From Callipepla californica brunnescens (Eukaryota > Chordata > Aves > Galliformes > Odontophoridae), in the NCBI GenBank assembly GCA_023055505.1, contig JALIRH010000116.1, positions 1-64,000 on the forward strand: 64,000 bases of DNA. The letters are read 5' to 3'. The notes under the pieces are model-generated. The model did no database searches, was not told where the DNA came from, and worked only from the letters and a program-made list of their open reading frames with translations. Below, piece after piece: positions 45,474-56,960 of the stretch. The stretch's first letter is position 1. Every line of letters begins with the position of its first letter. A program made the translations under genes and the position numbers.

Positions 45474-47263
45474 CAAACCCAATCCAAACCCCAAACCTAC
45501 TCCTATTCCTAAACCTTATCTTAACCCTAAACCAAACCCAAACCCAAGGCCCTCCCCTTCTCTCAGCCTAACACTCAAACTAACCTAAACCCGAAACTAA
45601 CCCTACATTTATCCTAATCTTATCCATATTCTAAGGCCTAACCCTACTCTGACCAGAAAGCTCATGTTGTCTAAAATCTACCCCTTACCTAAAACCTAAA
45701 TCGACAAAAAAACCTAACCCGAAACCTCAACCTAACTCTTCTCCTAACTAGAACACCAGCACTTCACCTTACCCTAACTGGAAACCTAGGACTAAATCCT
45801 TACCTTGTCCAGAACCCTATTCCTAACCCAAACCAGAATTCTAACCTCTACCCTAACCAAAACCCTTCCCCTAAACCTAAACCTAATGCTACCCTCAACC
45901 AAACCCTAGCCCTAAATCCTACCCTAAAACCAACACCACGTTTAAGCTCAAACCTCAAGCCTCAAAGAAAGCATCAGATTACCGCAGATCTCACCTAACA
46001 CTAACCCCAATCCAATCCCTACTACTAACCCCAAACCCAATCCAAACACCAAAACTATTCCTATTCCTAAACCTAACACTAAGCCAGAACCAAACCCAAG
46101 GCCTACCCCTTCTCTCAGCCTGACACTCAAACTAACCTAGACCTGAACGCAACGCTAAATCAAATACTAAAACTCACCCTTAGCCAAGGCCCTTTTAGGA
46201 CCCTTCCCTGGTCCTAAAACTAAAGAGAACCCTTCATCTACATCCCTAACCCTTACCCTAAACCTAAATCTACACCAAAACCTAACCCTAACCCTAACAT
46301 GTCTTCTAACTGTAAAACTAACGCTTCACCTAACCCGAACTGAAACCCCAGGACTAAACCTTACCTAACACCTAGCTATATTCCTAACCCTATCCTGAAA
46401 CCTAACGTTAACCCTAACCCTAAAAACAACTTGGAACCAAACCCTAACCCTAACCTAACCCTTATCAGAACCCTAAATCTAATCCTAACCGTTACCTCAA
46501 TTGAACTCCAATTCTTCCTGAAATCTAAATGGGACCTTAAAACCAACCCCAGATTGAAGCCCAACCCTAAACCTAACACAAAGCATTAGATTACCACAGC
46601 CATCACCTAACTCTAACCCCAGCCTTAACGCTAATACTATCCCAAACAATATTCCAATTCCTAAACCCAACACAAACCCAAAAACACAAAGCCTACAATT
46701 CTCACAGCCTAACACTGAAAGGAAACCTAAATCTTACCCTAACTCTAAAACTAATCCAAAGCATGACCACAATTTAAACTCTAAATCTACCTTCAAACTA
46801 AAGCTGACCCTAACACCAACCTCAAGTAAAAGCCCAACCCTAAGCCTAACACAAAGCATTAGATTACCACAACGCTCACCTAACTTCTAACCCCCACCCT
46901 AACACTAATACTAAAGCAATCAGATTCCAAATACTAACCCAATTCCTATTCTGAAACCCAAAACTATTCCAAAAACAAACCCAAGGCCTAACCTTTCTCT
47001 CACCCTAACAATCAAAGAAAACCTATTCCTAAACCTAATCCTAAATCTAGTCCTAACCCTAACCCTCACCATTAATCTAACCCCAACCCCCACCCAGAAG
47101 CTAACACTTAGCATTGTACAATACCTAAATGTACCCCTAATCCTTATCACTAAACCTAAAAGGAACCTGAAACATAGTGCTAAATCTGAACCCCAACCCT
47201 GAAGACTAACGCTAACAATGAACCAATTCCTATACCTTTTCCTTCCTCCAAATTGATTCCTAG

Positions 47264-49300
47264 CACTAACCCTAACCCTACATTAACCCTATCCTAACCC
47301 TAACCCTATCCCTAGCCCTAAACTACATTAACCCTAACCCTAACCCTAGCCCTAACCTAACTCTAACCCTAACCCTTACCCTAAACCTAATGCTAACCCT
47401 TACCCTACCCTAACACTAACCCTACCATACCCTAACCCTAACCTACCCTAACACTAACCCTAACCCTAACCCTAAACCTAAACCTAAACCTAAACCTAAC
47501 CCTAACCCTAACCCTAATTCCTAACCCTTACCTTAACTTTATCACAATCCCTATCCTAATTCTTACCCTAACCCTAACCCTTACCTAACCCTAACCCTAA
47601 ACCTAACCCTAACTCTAACCTTAACCCTAACCCTAACCCTAACCTAACCCTAACCCTAATCCTAACCCTAACCCTAACTCTAATTCCTAACCCTTACCTT
47701 AACTGTATCACAATCCCTATCCTAATTCTTACCCTAACCCTAACCCTTACCTAACCCTAAACCTAACCCTAACCCTAACCCTAACCGTAACCCTAACCCT
47801 AACCCTAACCCTAACCCTAACCCTAACCCTAACCCTAACCCTAACCTCAACCCTAACCCTAACTCTAACCTTAACCCTAAACCTAACAATAAATTTAACC
47901 CTAACCCTAACACTAACCCTAACCCTAATTTTACCCTAACCCTAATCATACCCTAACCCTAACCCTAACCCTAACCCTAACCCCAACCCTAACCTAACCC
48001 TAACCCTAACCCTAACCCTAACCCTACCCTAACCCTAACCCTAACCCTAACCCTAACCCTAACCCTAACCCTAACAATAAATTTAACCTTAACCCTAACC
48101 CTAACCCTAACCCTACCCTAACCCTAACCCTAACCCTAACCCTAACCCTACCCTAACCCTAACCCTACCCTAACCCTAACCCTAACCCTAACCCTAACCC
48201 TAACCCTAACCCTTACCCTAACCCTAGCCTAACCCAAACCCTAACCCTAACCCTACCCTAACCCTAACCCTAACCCTAACCCTAACCCTATCCCTAACCC
48301 TACTTTACCCTAACCCTAATCCTAACACTAACTCTAACTTTATTCCTTACCCTAACACTAATCCAATCCCGAACCCTAACCCTAATCCTAGCCCTAACTC
48401 TAACTTTATTCGTAACCCTACCCCTAATCCAAACAATAACCCTTACCCTAATCAAACCCTATCCCTATTCCTAACCCTTACCCTAACCGTATCACAATCC
48501 CTATCCTAACTCTTACCATAACCCAAACCCTAACCTAACCCTAACCCTAACCCTAACCCTATCCCTAACCCTTACCCTAACAGTAACAATAAATTTAACC
48601 TTAACCCTAACCCTAACCCTAACCCTACCCTAACCCTAACCCTAACCCTAACCCTAACCCTACCCTAACCCTAACCCTACCCTAACCCTAACCCTAACCC
48701 TAACCCTAACCCTAACCCTAACCCTAACCCTTACCCTAACCCTAGCCTAACCCAAACCCTAACCCTAACCCTACCCTAACCCTAACACTAACTCTAACTT
48801 TATTCCTTACCCTAACACTAATCCAATCCCGAACCCTAACCCTAATCCTAGCCCTAACTCTAACTTTATTCGTAACCCTACCCCTAATCCAAACAATAAC
48901 CCTTACCCTAATCAAACCCTATCCCTATTCCTAACCCTTACCCTAACCGTATCACAATCCCTATCCTAACTCTTACCATAACCCAAACCCTAACCTAACC
49001 CTAACCCTAACCCTAACCCTATCCCTAACCCTTACCCTAACTCTAACCCTACCCTAACCTTAACTCTACCCTAACCGTATCCCTACCCTAACCCTAACCC
49101 TAATCCTAGCCCTTACTCTAACTTTATTCCTAACCCTACCCCTGATCCAAACACTAACCCTAACCTTAATGTAACCCTAACCCTATTCCTAACCCTTACC
49201 CTAACTGTATCCCATTCCCTATCCTAACTCTTACCATAACCCTAACCCTGATGCTAATGCTAACCCTAACCCTGAATCTAACCCTTACCCTAACCCTATC
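47264..49300 (-). repeat. Interstitial telomeric repeat (CCCTAA)n in U3, internally expanded
   Basis: The string AACAATAAATTTAACCTTAACC occurs at about 48071 and again at about 48588. The stretch that follows is repeated, including the AGCCTAACCCAAACC marker and the CTTTATTCG variant. This internal duplication explains why U3 is about 430 bp longer than U2. Confidence 0.88.
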
Positions 49301-51039
49301 CCTTACCCAGAAGCTAACACTTAGCGTTGTACAATACCTAACCGTACCCTAACCCTATCCCTAAACCTAAAAGGAACCCAAACTCTAACCCTAAATCTGT
49401 CCCTGAGCCTAACCTTCAACCTTACCCTAACCTTAACCCTAACCCTGTTCCATTCTCTAAACATATCTGTAAGCATTACCTTCATCCTAACTCGAACTCT
49501 ACCCTAACCCTATCCCTTTGACCCCAACACAAAACCCAGATTGAGCCTGACCCTAACCTAGGTAGCATAAAGTGTATGTAGGGTCAAAGTTAAATTGTTA
49601 GTTTTAGGGTTAGGGTGAAGGATTGCTTTAGTTCTAGTATTAGGGTGTTTGGGGTTAGGGTTAGGGTAAGGATTTTGGAGTGGATTAGGTTTAGGGTCAG
49701 GTTTGGGGGAGTTTTGGGGTTAGGGTTAGATTTAGGATTAGGGTTAGCAAAAAAGTTGTTTTAGTTTTAGTTTAGGTTAGTGCTAGGATTAGGTTGAGTG
49801 TTCTTGTGAAGTTTAGGTTTAGGGTTAGGTTTAGGTTTAGATTGAGGTTTAGGGTAAGGAGTAGGGTTCATTTGACTTTTAGGGTCAGAGTAGAGTTAAG
49901 TCGTGTTAGGGTTAAGGTTAAGAACAGGATTCAGATTCCAATTAGGTTTTGGGTTCCTACTAGGGATAGGCCTCAAATTAGTGTTAAGGTTAGGGTTAGG
50001 GTTAGGTATAGGGAAAGGGTTAGTGTTAAGGCCAGGGCAAGTGTATGGTTTAGGGTAAAGATTGGATTTAGGGTTAGGTTTAGATGTAGGTTTGGTTTGA
50101 TCGTTAGGGTGTGAGAAGGCACCGGCCTTGGATTTCATTTGGAGATTGGGTAAGGTTTAGGAATAGGAATAACATTGGTGTTTAAAAGATGATTAGTGTT
50201 AGTATTAGGGAGAGGGTTACGGTTAGAGTTTAGTTAGGGTTGTTAGTTTTAGAGTGAGGGATAGGGGTATGGTTTGGTCTAGTACTTGGGTTAGGGTTTG
50301 GGATAGTCCTAGCATTAGTGTTAGGGTTAGGGTTCCGTTAGGGTTGTGGTAATCTGATGCTAGGTGTCGGGATTAGGGTTGTGCTTAAATGTGGGTTTGG
50401 TTTGAGGGTCAGAGTTAGGGTTAGGGTAGAGTTAGAATTAGGGTAAGAGTTAGGATTAGGTTTAGGATTAGGATAAAGATTAGGTTAGGATTAGTGTTGG
50501 CTTTAGGGTTGTGTCTGGGAGAAGGGTTAGTGTTAGGGATAGACTTAGGGTAAGAGTAAGTGTTAGGAATAGGCATAGGTTTTGGGAAAGTTTCAGAGTT
50601 TGGACTGGATTTATGATTAGGGTTAGGGACAAAGATTTTTTGAGATTTGTGATTAGATTTAGGGAGAAAAGTAGGCTGACTTGTGGTGTTAGCAGTAGGT
50701 TTAGGTTTAGGTTTAGGTTTAGGATTCCATTTGTATTTATTGATCGAGGTTGGGTTAGTTGGAGTGTAAAGGTCAGAGTAGGGTTAGGCCTTGGGATAGG
50801 GTTAAGGTTTGGAATAGGATTAGGATTCAAATGATGTTACGGGTTGGTGTTAGGGTTAGGGAAAGGTTAGGATCAGGGTTGAGGTCAGGGTTAGGTATAG
50901 GAAAAGGGTTAGTGTTAGGGCTAGGGCAATTGGAAGGGTTAGGCTTAGGCTTAGATATTAGGGTTAGGTTTAGGCGGAGGTTTGGTTCGAGTGTCAGGGT
51001 GAGAGAAGGGGTAGGCCTGGGGTTTGGTTTTGGGTTACA

Positions 51040-51225
51040 TCATACAAATCATCCCATACATTAGCTGGGGTGGGAGGTGCAAGGAACAGCCAGCAAAGTG
51101 CTGAGTTCATTCCAATCAGAGGACCTGAAGATCGGGTAGCTACTATCAAACCGTTTGTGTTGCCAATTCCGATGATATTTATGGGGCCCTGATGTTATGG
51201 TTCAGTGGGGAGTCACTATCAAGTC
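51040..51225 (+). pseudogene. ERV-3 protease C-terminal part
   Basis: Encodes the end of a retroviral protease, with a GRD-like segment followed by RT in the correct order. An indel and a TGA near 51190 break the frame. This is the part copied into U1 and U2. Confidence 0.65.
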
Positions 51226-52300
51226 AGATTTTCGGGAGGGGCCATTGAGAGGTGCGACGCTCTTAAGCTAATATGGAAAACAGATACCCCTAGATGGGTG
51301 GATCAATGGCCCCTTCCGCTAGAAAAACTTGGCGCCCTCCAAGACTTGGTAGCGGAACAATTAGCAAAAGGACATACTGTACCTCCACTAATCCTTGGAA
51401 CTCACCTGGATTTGTCATTAAGAAACAAACTGGTCAATGGCGCTTGTTCCATGACCTCAGAAAAATGAATGATGCTATGGAAAATATGGGAGCCCTTCAA
51501 CCAGGCCTCCTGTCACCCACTATGATTCCCCGAGACTGGCATTTGACTGGCACTTGAAGATCTTCAAGACTGCTTTTTTAATAGTCCATTACACCCTGAG
51601 GATGCCCCTCCATTTGCTTTTTCAGTTCCAAGCATCAACATGCAAGCCCCGTTGCAGAGATACCAGTGGGTTGTGCTGCCACAAGGAATGAAAAATAGCC
51701 CCACCATTTGTCAGTGGTATGTAGCTAAAGTGCTTAGCCCCATTCCAGACCCAATGCCAAATGTTTTATTGTATCATTAGATGGACGACATCTTAGTAAC
51801 CGCGCAACATCACGAGATCATGGAGGAAGCAGTAGCCCTCCTTACAACTGCTGTTAATTCGGCAGGTTTCTGTATTGCGCCTGAAAAAATGCAGAAAATA
51901 TCACCATGGAAATATTTAGGCTGGTGCATCAGAGCCCAGACTATCATTCCCTAGCCCTTACAAAGACAAACTGATGTGAAAAATTGACACGATGTACAAA
52001 AATGGTTGGGATCAATTAACTGGGTCTGAGCGCTCTTGGGTATCTCTAATGCAGACTTGTATCCTCTTTTGGAACTACTGAAAGGGGATTCTGATTTACA
52101 CTCTCCCTGCCGTCTTGGCTCTGAAGTGGCTAGTGCCTTGCAAAAAGTTGCTGCAGCTAGCACTAACAGACAAGCTCATCGGTGTGCCCCGGAGTTACCT
52201 TTTTTTCTAATGATCCTCAACCCTGCTCGACAACCTCATGCGCTAATTTTTCAGTGGGATTTTCAAAGGCCAGACCCACTATTCATTATTGAATGGATTT
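51226..52300 (+). pseudogene. ERV-3 reverse transcriptase
   Basis: Begins with WKTDTPRWVDQWPLP, the usual N-terminal fingers pattern of class II RTs, at about 51274-51318. The catalytic box reads Y-H-stop-M-D-D: a TAG at 51778-51780 replaces the residue before MDD at 51781-51789. LPQGM-like sequence lies at about 51675. Stops and frame changes are numerous, so it is not functional. Confidence 0.85.
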
Positions 52301-52985
52301 TTTTGCCAAACCAGTTGACAAAGACAATCCTGACACAGCATGAGATGTTTGCTTCCCTGAGAATCAAAGCTAGGCAGCGCTTGCTGATGTTATCAGGGGT
52401 AGACTTTTCCTCTAGTTGTTTACCTGTGACAAATGTGTATTTACAATGGCTTGATCAGCAAGCAGATGCCTTTAGCATGGCATTGGCAAGCTATACAGGC
52501 AGCCTTACTTCCCACGCACCGTCACACAAGCTATTGAACCTCAATGTTCACTTCACATCCACACCAAAAAGAAGTGATCAGCTGCTGCAGGCCCTTACCA
52601 GATTACGGATGGGTCTGGAAGATCACACAAATCAGTTATTTGATGGTGGGATAATCAACAGAAGCAATGGGATTCGGATATTGAAATTGTTTCTGGTTCT
52701 CCACAAATAGTGGAACCAGCTGCTGTTGTCCGAGTTTTTTGGAAATGGTCCACACCTTTCAATCCTATTACCGACTCAGCTTCTGTTGCAGGAATTGTTC
52801 AGCGAGCAGAAGCATCCATATTACGCAATATTTCTCACTCTTCATTGTTTATTTTGTTCCAGGAACTTTTTTTTTTTAGACTCCCGCACTCATCCTTATT
52901 TTGTAATGCACATCTGCTCACACACATCTTTACCTGGTTTCACGGCAGAAGGGAATCTCAAGCTGATATGTCCGTGTTTTACCAG
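52301..52985 (+). pseudogene. ERV-3 RT connection and RNase H
   Basis: A long open stretch (52036-52710) spans the RT end, the connection and RNase H. It contains QRLLMLSGVD- and FTSTPKRSDQLLQ-like segments. A second frame (52710-52994) carries the end of RNase H and the link to integrase. Assigned mainly by order and length; individual catalytic residues are not all visible. Confidence 0.65.
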
Positions 52986-53850
52986 ACCGAATAGCGCAAG
53001 CTAAACTTAGCCACTCCTTCTTTCATCAGAATGCTGGAGGTCTTAAACGACAGTCTGGGCTTACCTCCCAACAAGCATCAAACATTACAGCGGTATGTCC
53101 CGACTGCCAGAGGCATTCTTTCCCATCAATAGCAGGGGGGGTTAACCCCAGAGATCTGCAGAGCCTCCAGCTATGGCAAATGGATGTCACACATTACCCA
53201 TGGTTTGGTAAGCTGAAATATACACATTCCTCGATTGATACTTTTTCCGGAGCTTTATTTTCCTCTTGTCATACAGGAGAAAAGGCACGAGATGTTCGCA
53301 AGCGTTTGCTGCGTGCTTTTGCTACATTAGGTATCCCTTCCCAATTAAAAACAGATCATGGTCCTGCATATACCTCTGCTGCGACAAAAGCCTTCCTGGA
53401 TTCTTGGGGCATTATGCACATCACCGCGATCCCTCATTCCCCTCCAGGTCAATTGAGCGGTCACACCAATCTTTAAAGCGTCTATTAGCACAACAGAAAG
53501 GGGGAATGGGAGCTTCCCCTCCTGAGGAGCGACTACATAAAGCTCTTGATGTTTTCACTTTTTGAATTCTTCTCTGCTAGATACCAATCCCCCGATAGTC
53601 CGACATTTTAGTTCGAATATCACATTGGAAAGAAGAATCAAGGCTCCGGTGTTGATTCGCCACCCAGAAACAGGTATGATAATGGGGCCATATCCTCTTG
53701 TCACATGGGGGAGAGGTTATGCTTGTGTCTCCACAGGAAAAGGCCCCAGGTGGATTCCTGCGAAGAACGTGAAACCATACCGGGAGGAACAGACTTCGTT
53801 GACAACAGATGAAAACACAACCAAGGAAGGATGAGACCAGCTACTGTATG
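52986..53850 (+). pseudogene. ERV-3 integrase
   Basis: A zinc-binding region with His pair (FFHQNAGGL, about 53022) and CPDC (about 53097-53108). The core has a WQMDVTHYP first catalytic Asp at about 53176-53202 and a LKTDHGPAY second catalytic Asp at about 53346-53372. The catalytic Glu region (IERSHQSLKR) follows in another frame because of a shift near 53450. A C-terminal domain is open at 53562-53834 with a GRGYACV-like beta barrel segment. Confidence 0.82.
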
Positions 53851-53866
53851 GACTTGACTTCTTGAA

Positions 53867-54994
53867 ATGTCAGGACTCTCTACTGGTTTTATTACCCTCC
53901 CAAAAACGAATGTGTGGCTTACACTTGCTAATATTACTCATCAGGAAACACTTTGCTTAGCCACTGCAACTGCGCAAAATCCCTTCTCTACCCGCTTGGT
54001 GGGCTTTCCCATAGACGAGTGGCCAATCCCTGGTCCCTCACGAGCAATCTTTACTGGCACAAATTCAGTAGATAATTGGGATGGATGGGTTCCATATCTT
54101 CCGTCTGCCAAATTAGAGCCACAAGAAATAGATTTCTTAGGATCTATAAAAATGGACTTCTGCCTGAGATTCCATTCTACTGGAAAAAATAAAACCAAAC
54201 TATGGGATGTCAGTCCCGTAGACGCAGCCATCAATAACCAAACTCTGTGGTGTAATTACACCTCACCCAGCCTTTCAAAATCAGTAAATGCTCCTTTACA
54301 GTTACCAGATGGAGTTTTCCGTAGTTGCGCTGACCGGGCATGGCCTGCCATTCCTTCTTACATTAGAGGTGGGCCATGTAGTCTCGGGCGTTTAACTATC
54401 CTTACCCGAAATGAGACAACTGTCTTGCAGTGGAGAAAGAAATATTCTCATCACCGTTTTAGGAGAATGACCCACACCTTCAGATCAGATTGTGATGATA
54501 ACATGAAGTTTTGGAACAGGGAGACCATAGGAGCCGTTTCCTTTTTCACACCGCAGGTTGCTGTTGCTAAAGCTTTGGCAACACTGAACAAACTGGGTTC
54601 TTGCTTAGCAAAACAAGGAAATGCCACTAGTTTAGCTTGAACAGGTCTTTTACTTGATGCGGACAGTGTCAGACATGCTGCGCCACAAAATTGCGCTGCT
54701 ACTGATTTCCTACTTCTGGCGCAAGGCCATGGCTGGGAGGATTTCGAAGGAATGTGCTGCATGAACCTGTCAGAACATTCCGTTTCAATTCAAGCAAGTA
54801 TCAAGACCATACGGGATGGAGTGAAGAAACTGCAGGAACAGAGGGATTGGGACTGGTTGGACAAATTATTCTCGGGATGGGGGTCTCACCGGATGGCTCC
54901 ACAGTATCTTAAAAATGATGTGCTACATTGCGATGATCGTTGTAACGCTTTTGCTGTTACTTCCTTGCATTTTACAATGTGCGCAAAAAGATGA
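53867..54994 (+). pseudogene. ERV-3 env (SU and TM)
   Basis: One frame is open from 53867 to a TGA at 54638-54640 and again after it to 54994. The first part is SU-like with several N-glycosylation sites (NIT, NQT, NYT, NET). The hydrophobic Ala-rich segment at about 54527-54600 resembles a fusion-peptide region. In the TM ectodomain the CX6CC motif keeps only its last two Cys (54755-54760); the first position is TGG (Trp) at 54734-54736. The hydrophobic membrane anchor (about 54915-54990) lies in a different frame, so a frameshift precedes it. The ATG at 53867 may not be the original start. A dead gene. Confidence 0.8.
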
Positions 54995-55025
54995 TTGACA
55001 ATGCTACAAAGAAAATATTCATAAC

Positions 55026-55040
55026 AGAAAGGGGGAGAAG
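55026..55040 (+). promoter_or_regulatory. ERV-3 polypurine tract
   Basis: The purine run AGAAAGGGGGAGAAG directly precedes the 3' LTR; it is the usual plus-strand primer site. Confidence 0.8.
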
Positions 55041-55407
55041 TGGGTGATGGCAAAAGTGGGAGTCAGACGGAACTGTTAGCTAAGCAGGAATCAGGCCATA
55101 AACCTTGGACGTAGGCTGTGTAAAGATAAGCTGATAAGCTTGAGACAACCATGTCTAAGGAGTGAAAAGAAACAGAAGACAGTAATGGATAGCAATAAGA
55201 AACTGTTTGTTTAGATGACTAGGAGTGTTTTATATTCTTGACCTGTTAACACTGAGGAGTGTAAATTCCCTCAATTAGATCCTTGCAGCTTCCCCCAGTT
55301 AGATCCTAACACACACTGCTTCTCTGTCTATCTAAGCTTTGAGTTGTTGCTTAATAAATGGAACATTAGCTAGCATCAAGCTGGGTTCCCGACCCTTCAT
55401 TGTAACA
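55041..55407 (+). repeat. ERV-3 3' LTR
   Basis: Starts with TG right after the polypurine tract and ends TGTAACA at 55407. A polyadenylation signal AATAAA lies at about 55353-55358. At about 367 bp its short length fits alpharetrovirus-like elements. It is followed immediately by the 10-bp minisatellite. Confidence 0.8.
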
Positions 55408-55501
55408 GTCTGTGGGTCTCTCTGGGTCCCGCTATGGGTCCCAATATGGTTTGCTGTGGGTCACTGTGGGTCCTGCTATGGGTCGCTGTGGGTCTCTATA
55501 T

Positions 55502-55620
55502 GCCCCAGGAGATCCCTAAGGGGCTGCAGTTCCCCTCCACGCCACCAGGGGAGGGGGCGCTCTCACGTGATGTCTCTGTGCCTTCCTATTGCTCTCTGAG
55601 GTTTTCTATGGGTCGCTGTG
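55502..55620 (+). promoter_or_regulatory. CTCF-like block, copy 1
   Basis: Contains CCACCAGGGG followed by AGGGGGCGC at 55542-55560, which looks like a CTCF core with a 5-bp insertion. It shares the flanking GGGCTGCAGTTCCCCTCCACG with the other copies. Confidence 0.4.
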
Positions 55621-55812
55621 GGTCCCGGCATGGGTTGCTTTGGGTCAAGCTGTGGGTCACTGTGGGTCGCTGTGGGTCTCGCTATGGGTCACTGTGGGTT
55701 GCTGTGGTTTGCTATGAGTCTCTATGGGTTGCTGTGGGTCGCTGTGGGTCACGCTATGGGTCCCAATAGGGTTCGCTGTGGGTCGGTGTGGGTCCTGCTA
55801 TGGGTCTCTACG

Positions 55813-55925
55813 TGCCCCAGGAGATCCCTAAGGGGCTGCAGTTCCCCTTCACGCCACCAGAGGGAGCTCTCACATGATGTCGCTGTGTCTCTACGGCTTC
55901 CTATTGCTCTCTGTGTTTTCCTATT
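55813..55925 (+). promoter_or_regulatory. CTCF-like block, copy 2
   Basis: CCACCAGAGGGAGC at 55854-55867, one mismatch from the consensus CCASYAGRKGGCRS. Confidence 0.5.
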
Positions 55926-56061
55926 GGGCGCTATGTGTCGCTATGGGTCCCAATATGCTTCGCTGTGGGTTACTGTGGGTCACTGTGGATCGCTATGGGT
56001 TGCTATGGATCGCTTTGGTTTGCTGTGGGTCCTGCTATGGGTCTCTGTGGGTCTCTAAGGT

Positions 56062-56172
56062 TCCCAATGGATCCCTAAGGGGCTGCAGTTCCCCTCCACG
56101 CCACCAGGGGGCGCTCTCACGTAATGTCGCTGGGTCTCTAGGGCTCCTTATTGCTATCAGTGGTTTCCTATT
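56062..56172 (+). promoter_or_regulatory. CTCF-like block, copy 3 (exact consensus)
   Basis: CCACCAGGGGGCGC at 56101-56114 fits the vertebrate CTCF core CCASYAGRKGGCRS at every position. Confidence 0.6.
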
Positions 56173-56845
56173 GGGCGCTATGGGTCGCTGTGGGTCACTA
56201 TGCGTCGCTATCGATCTCTGTGGGCTGCTACGTTTTGCTGCGGGTCTCTATGGGACGCTATGGGTCACTGTGGGTCTTGCTATGTGTATCCATGGGTCGC
56301 TATGGGTCGATGTGGATCGCTATAAGTCTCTACATGTTGCTAAGGGTTGCAATGGGTCGCTGTGGGTCATGCTGTGGGTGTCTGTGGGTCCAGCTATGGG
56401 TCATTGTGGGTCGCAGTGAGTCGCTACGGGTCTCTTCGGGACGCTATGGGTCACTGTAGGTCCTGCTATGGGTCGCTGTGGGTCGCTTTGGGTCTCTATG
56501 GGTCTCAGTGGGTCTCTGTGGGTCACTGTGGGTTGCTATGGGTCGGTGTGGGTCGCTGTGTGTCGCGGTGGGTCGCTATCGGTCACTATTGGTTGTAATC
56601 GGTCTCTGTGGGTTGCTGTGAGTCGCTGTGGGCCCCCCTATAGGTTGCTGTGGGTCGGCTGGGTCGCTATGGGTTGCTGTGGATGGCTGTGTGTCGCTGT
56701 GCCTCTAGGAGTCGCTATGGGTTGCAGTGCGTCGCAATGGGTCAATGTGGTCTGTTACGGGTCGCTGTGGGTTACGCTGTGGGTCCCAATATGGTTCGCT
56801 GTGGGTCAGTGTGGGTCCTGCTATGAGGCGCTGTTGGTCTCTATG

Positions 56846-56960
56846 TGCCCCAGGAGATTCCTAAGGAGCTGCAGTTCCCCCTCCACGACACCAGGCGGCG
56901 CTCTCACGTGATGTCGCTGTGTCTCTGTGGCTCCCTCTTGCTCCCTGTGGTTTTCCATGG
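56846..56960 (+). promoter_or_regulatory. CTCF-like block, copy 4
   Basis: ACACCAGGCGGCGC at 56888-56901, two mismatches from the core consensus. Confidence 0.4.

Larger units (their letters stand above)
45474..51225. repeat. Subtelomeric unit U3 (5,752 bp)
   Basis: Third copy, joined to the rest of ERV-3 at its right end. It differs from U2 by a 16-18 bp loss near 46230 (TACCCCTTCCACTAAA absent), a loss of about 18 bp near 49583, and a net gain inside the interstitial telomeric block. Interstitial CCCTAA runs from about 47264 to 49300. Confidence 0.92.
51040..55407 (+). mobile_element. ERV-3: 5'-truncated class II / alpharetrovirus-like provirus
   Basis: Plus-strand order: protease end, RT, RNase H, integrase, env (SU and TM), polypurine tract, 3' LTR. 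There is no 5' LTR, primer site or gag; the left end joins degenerate TTAGGG at about 51040. The RT has a MDD-type catalytic box, and the TM region has alpharetrovirus-like spacing around its Cys motif. Stops and frameshifts break every gene. Its first 186 bp are also present at the ends of U1 and U2. Confidence 0.87.

Noticed and set aside
38722..51064. Arg/Val/Phe-rich and Asn/Pro-rich ORFs in the TTAGGG and CCCTAA blocks
   Set aside because: Direct translations of degenerate hexamers; both strands are open at once.
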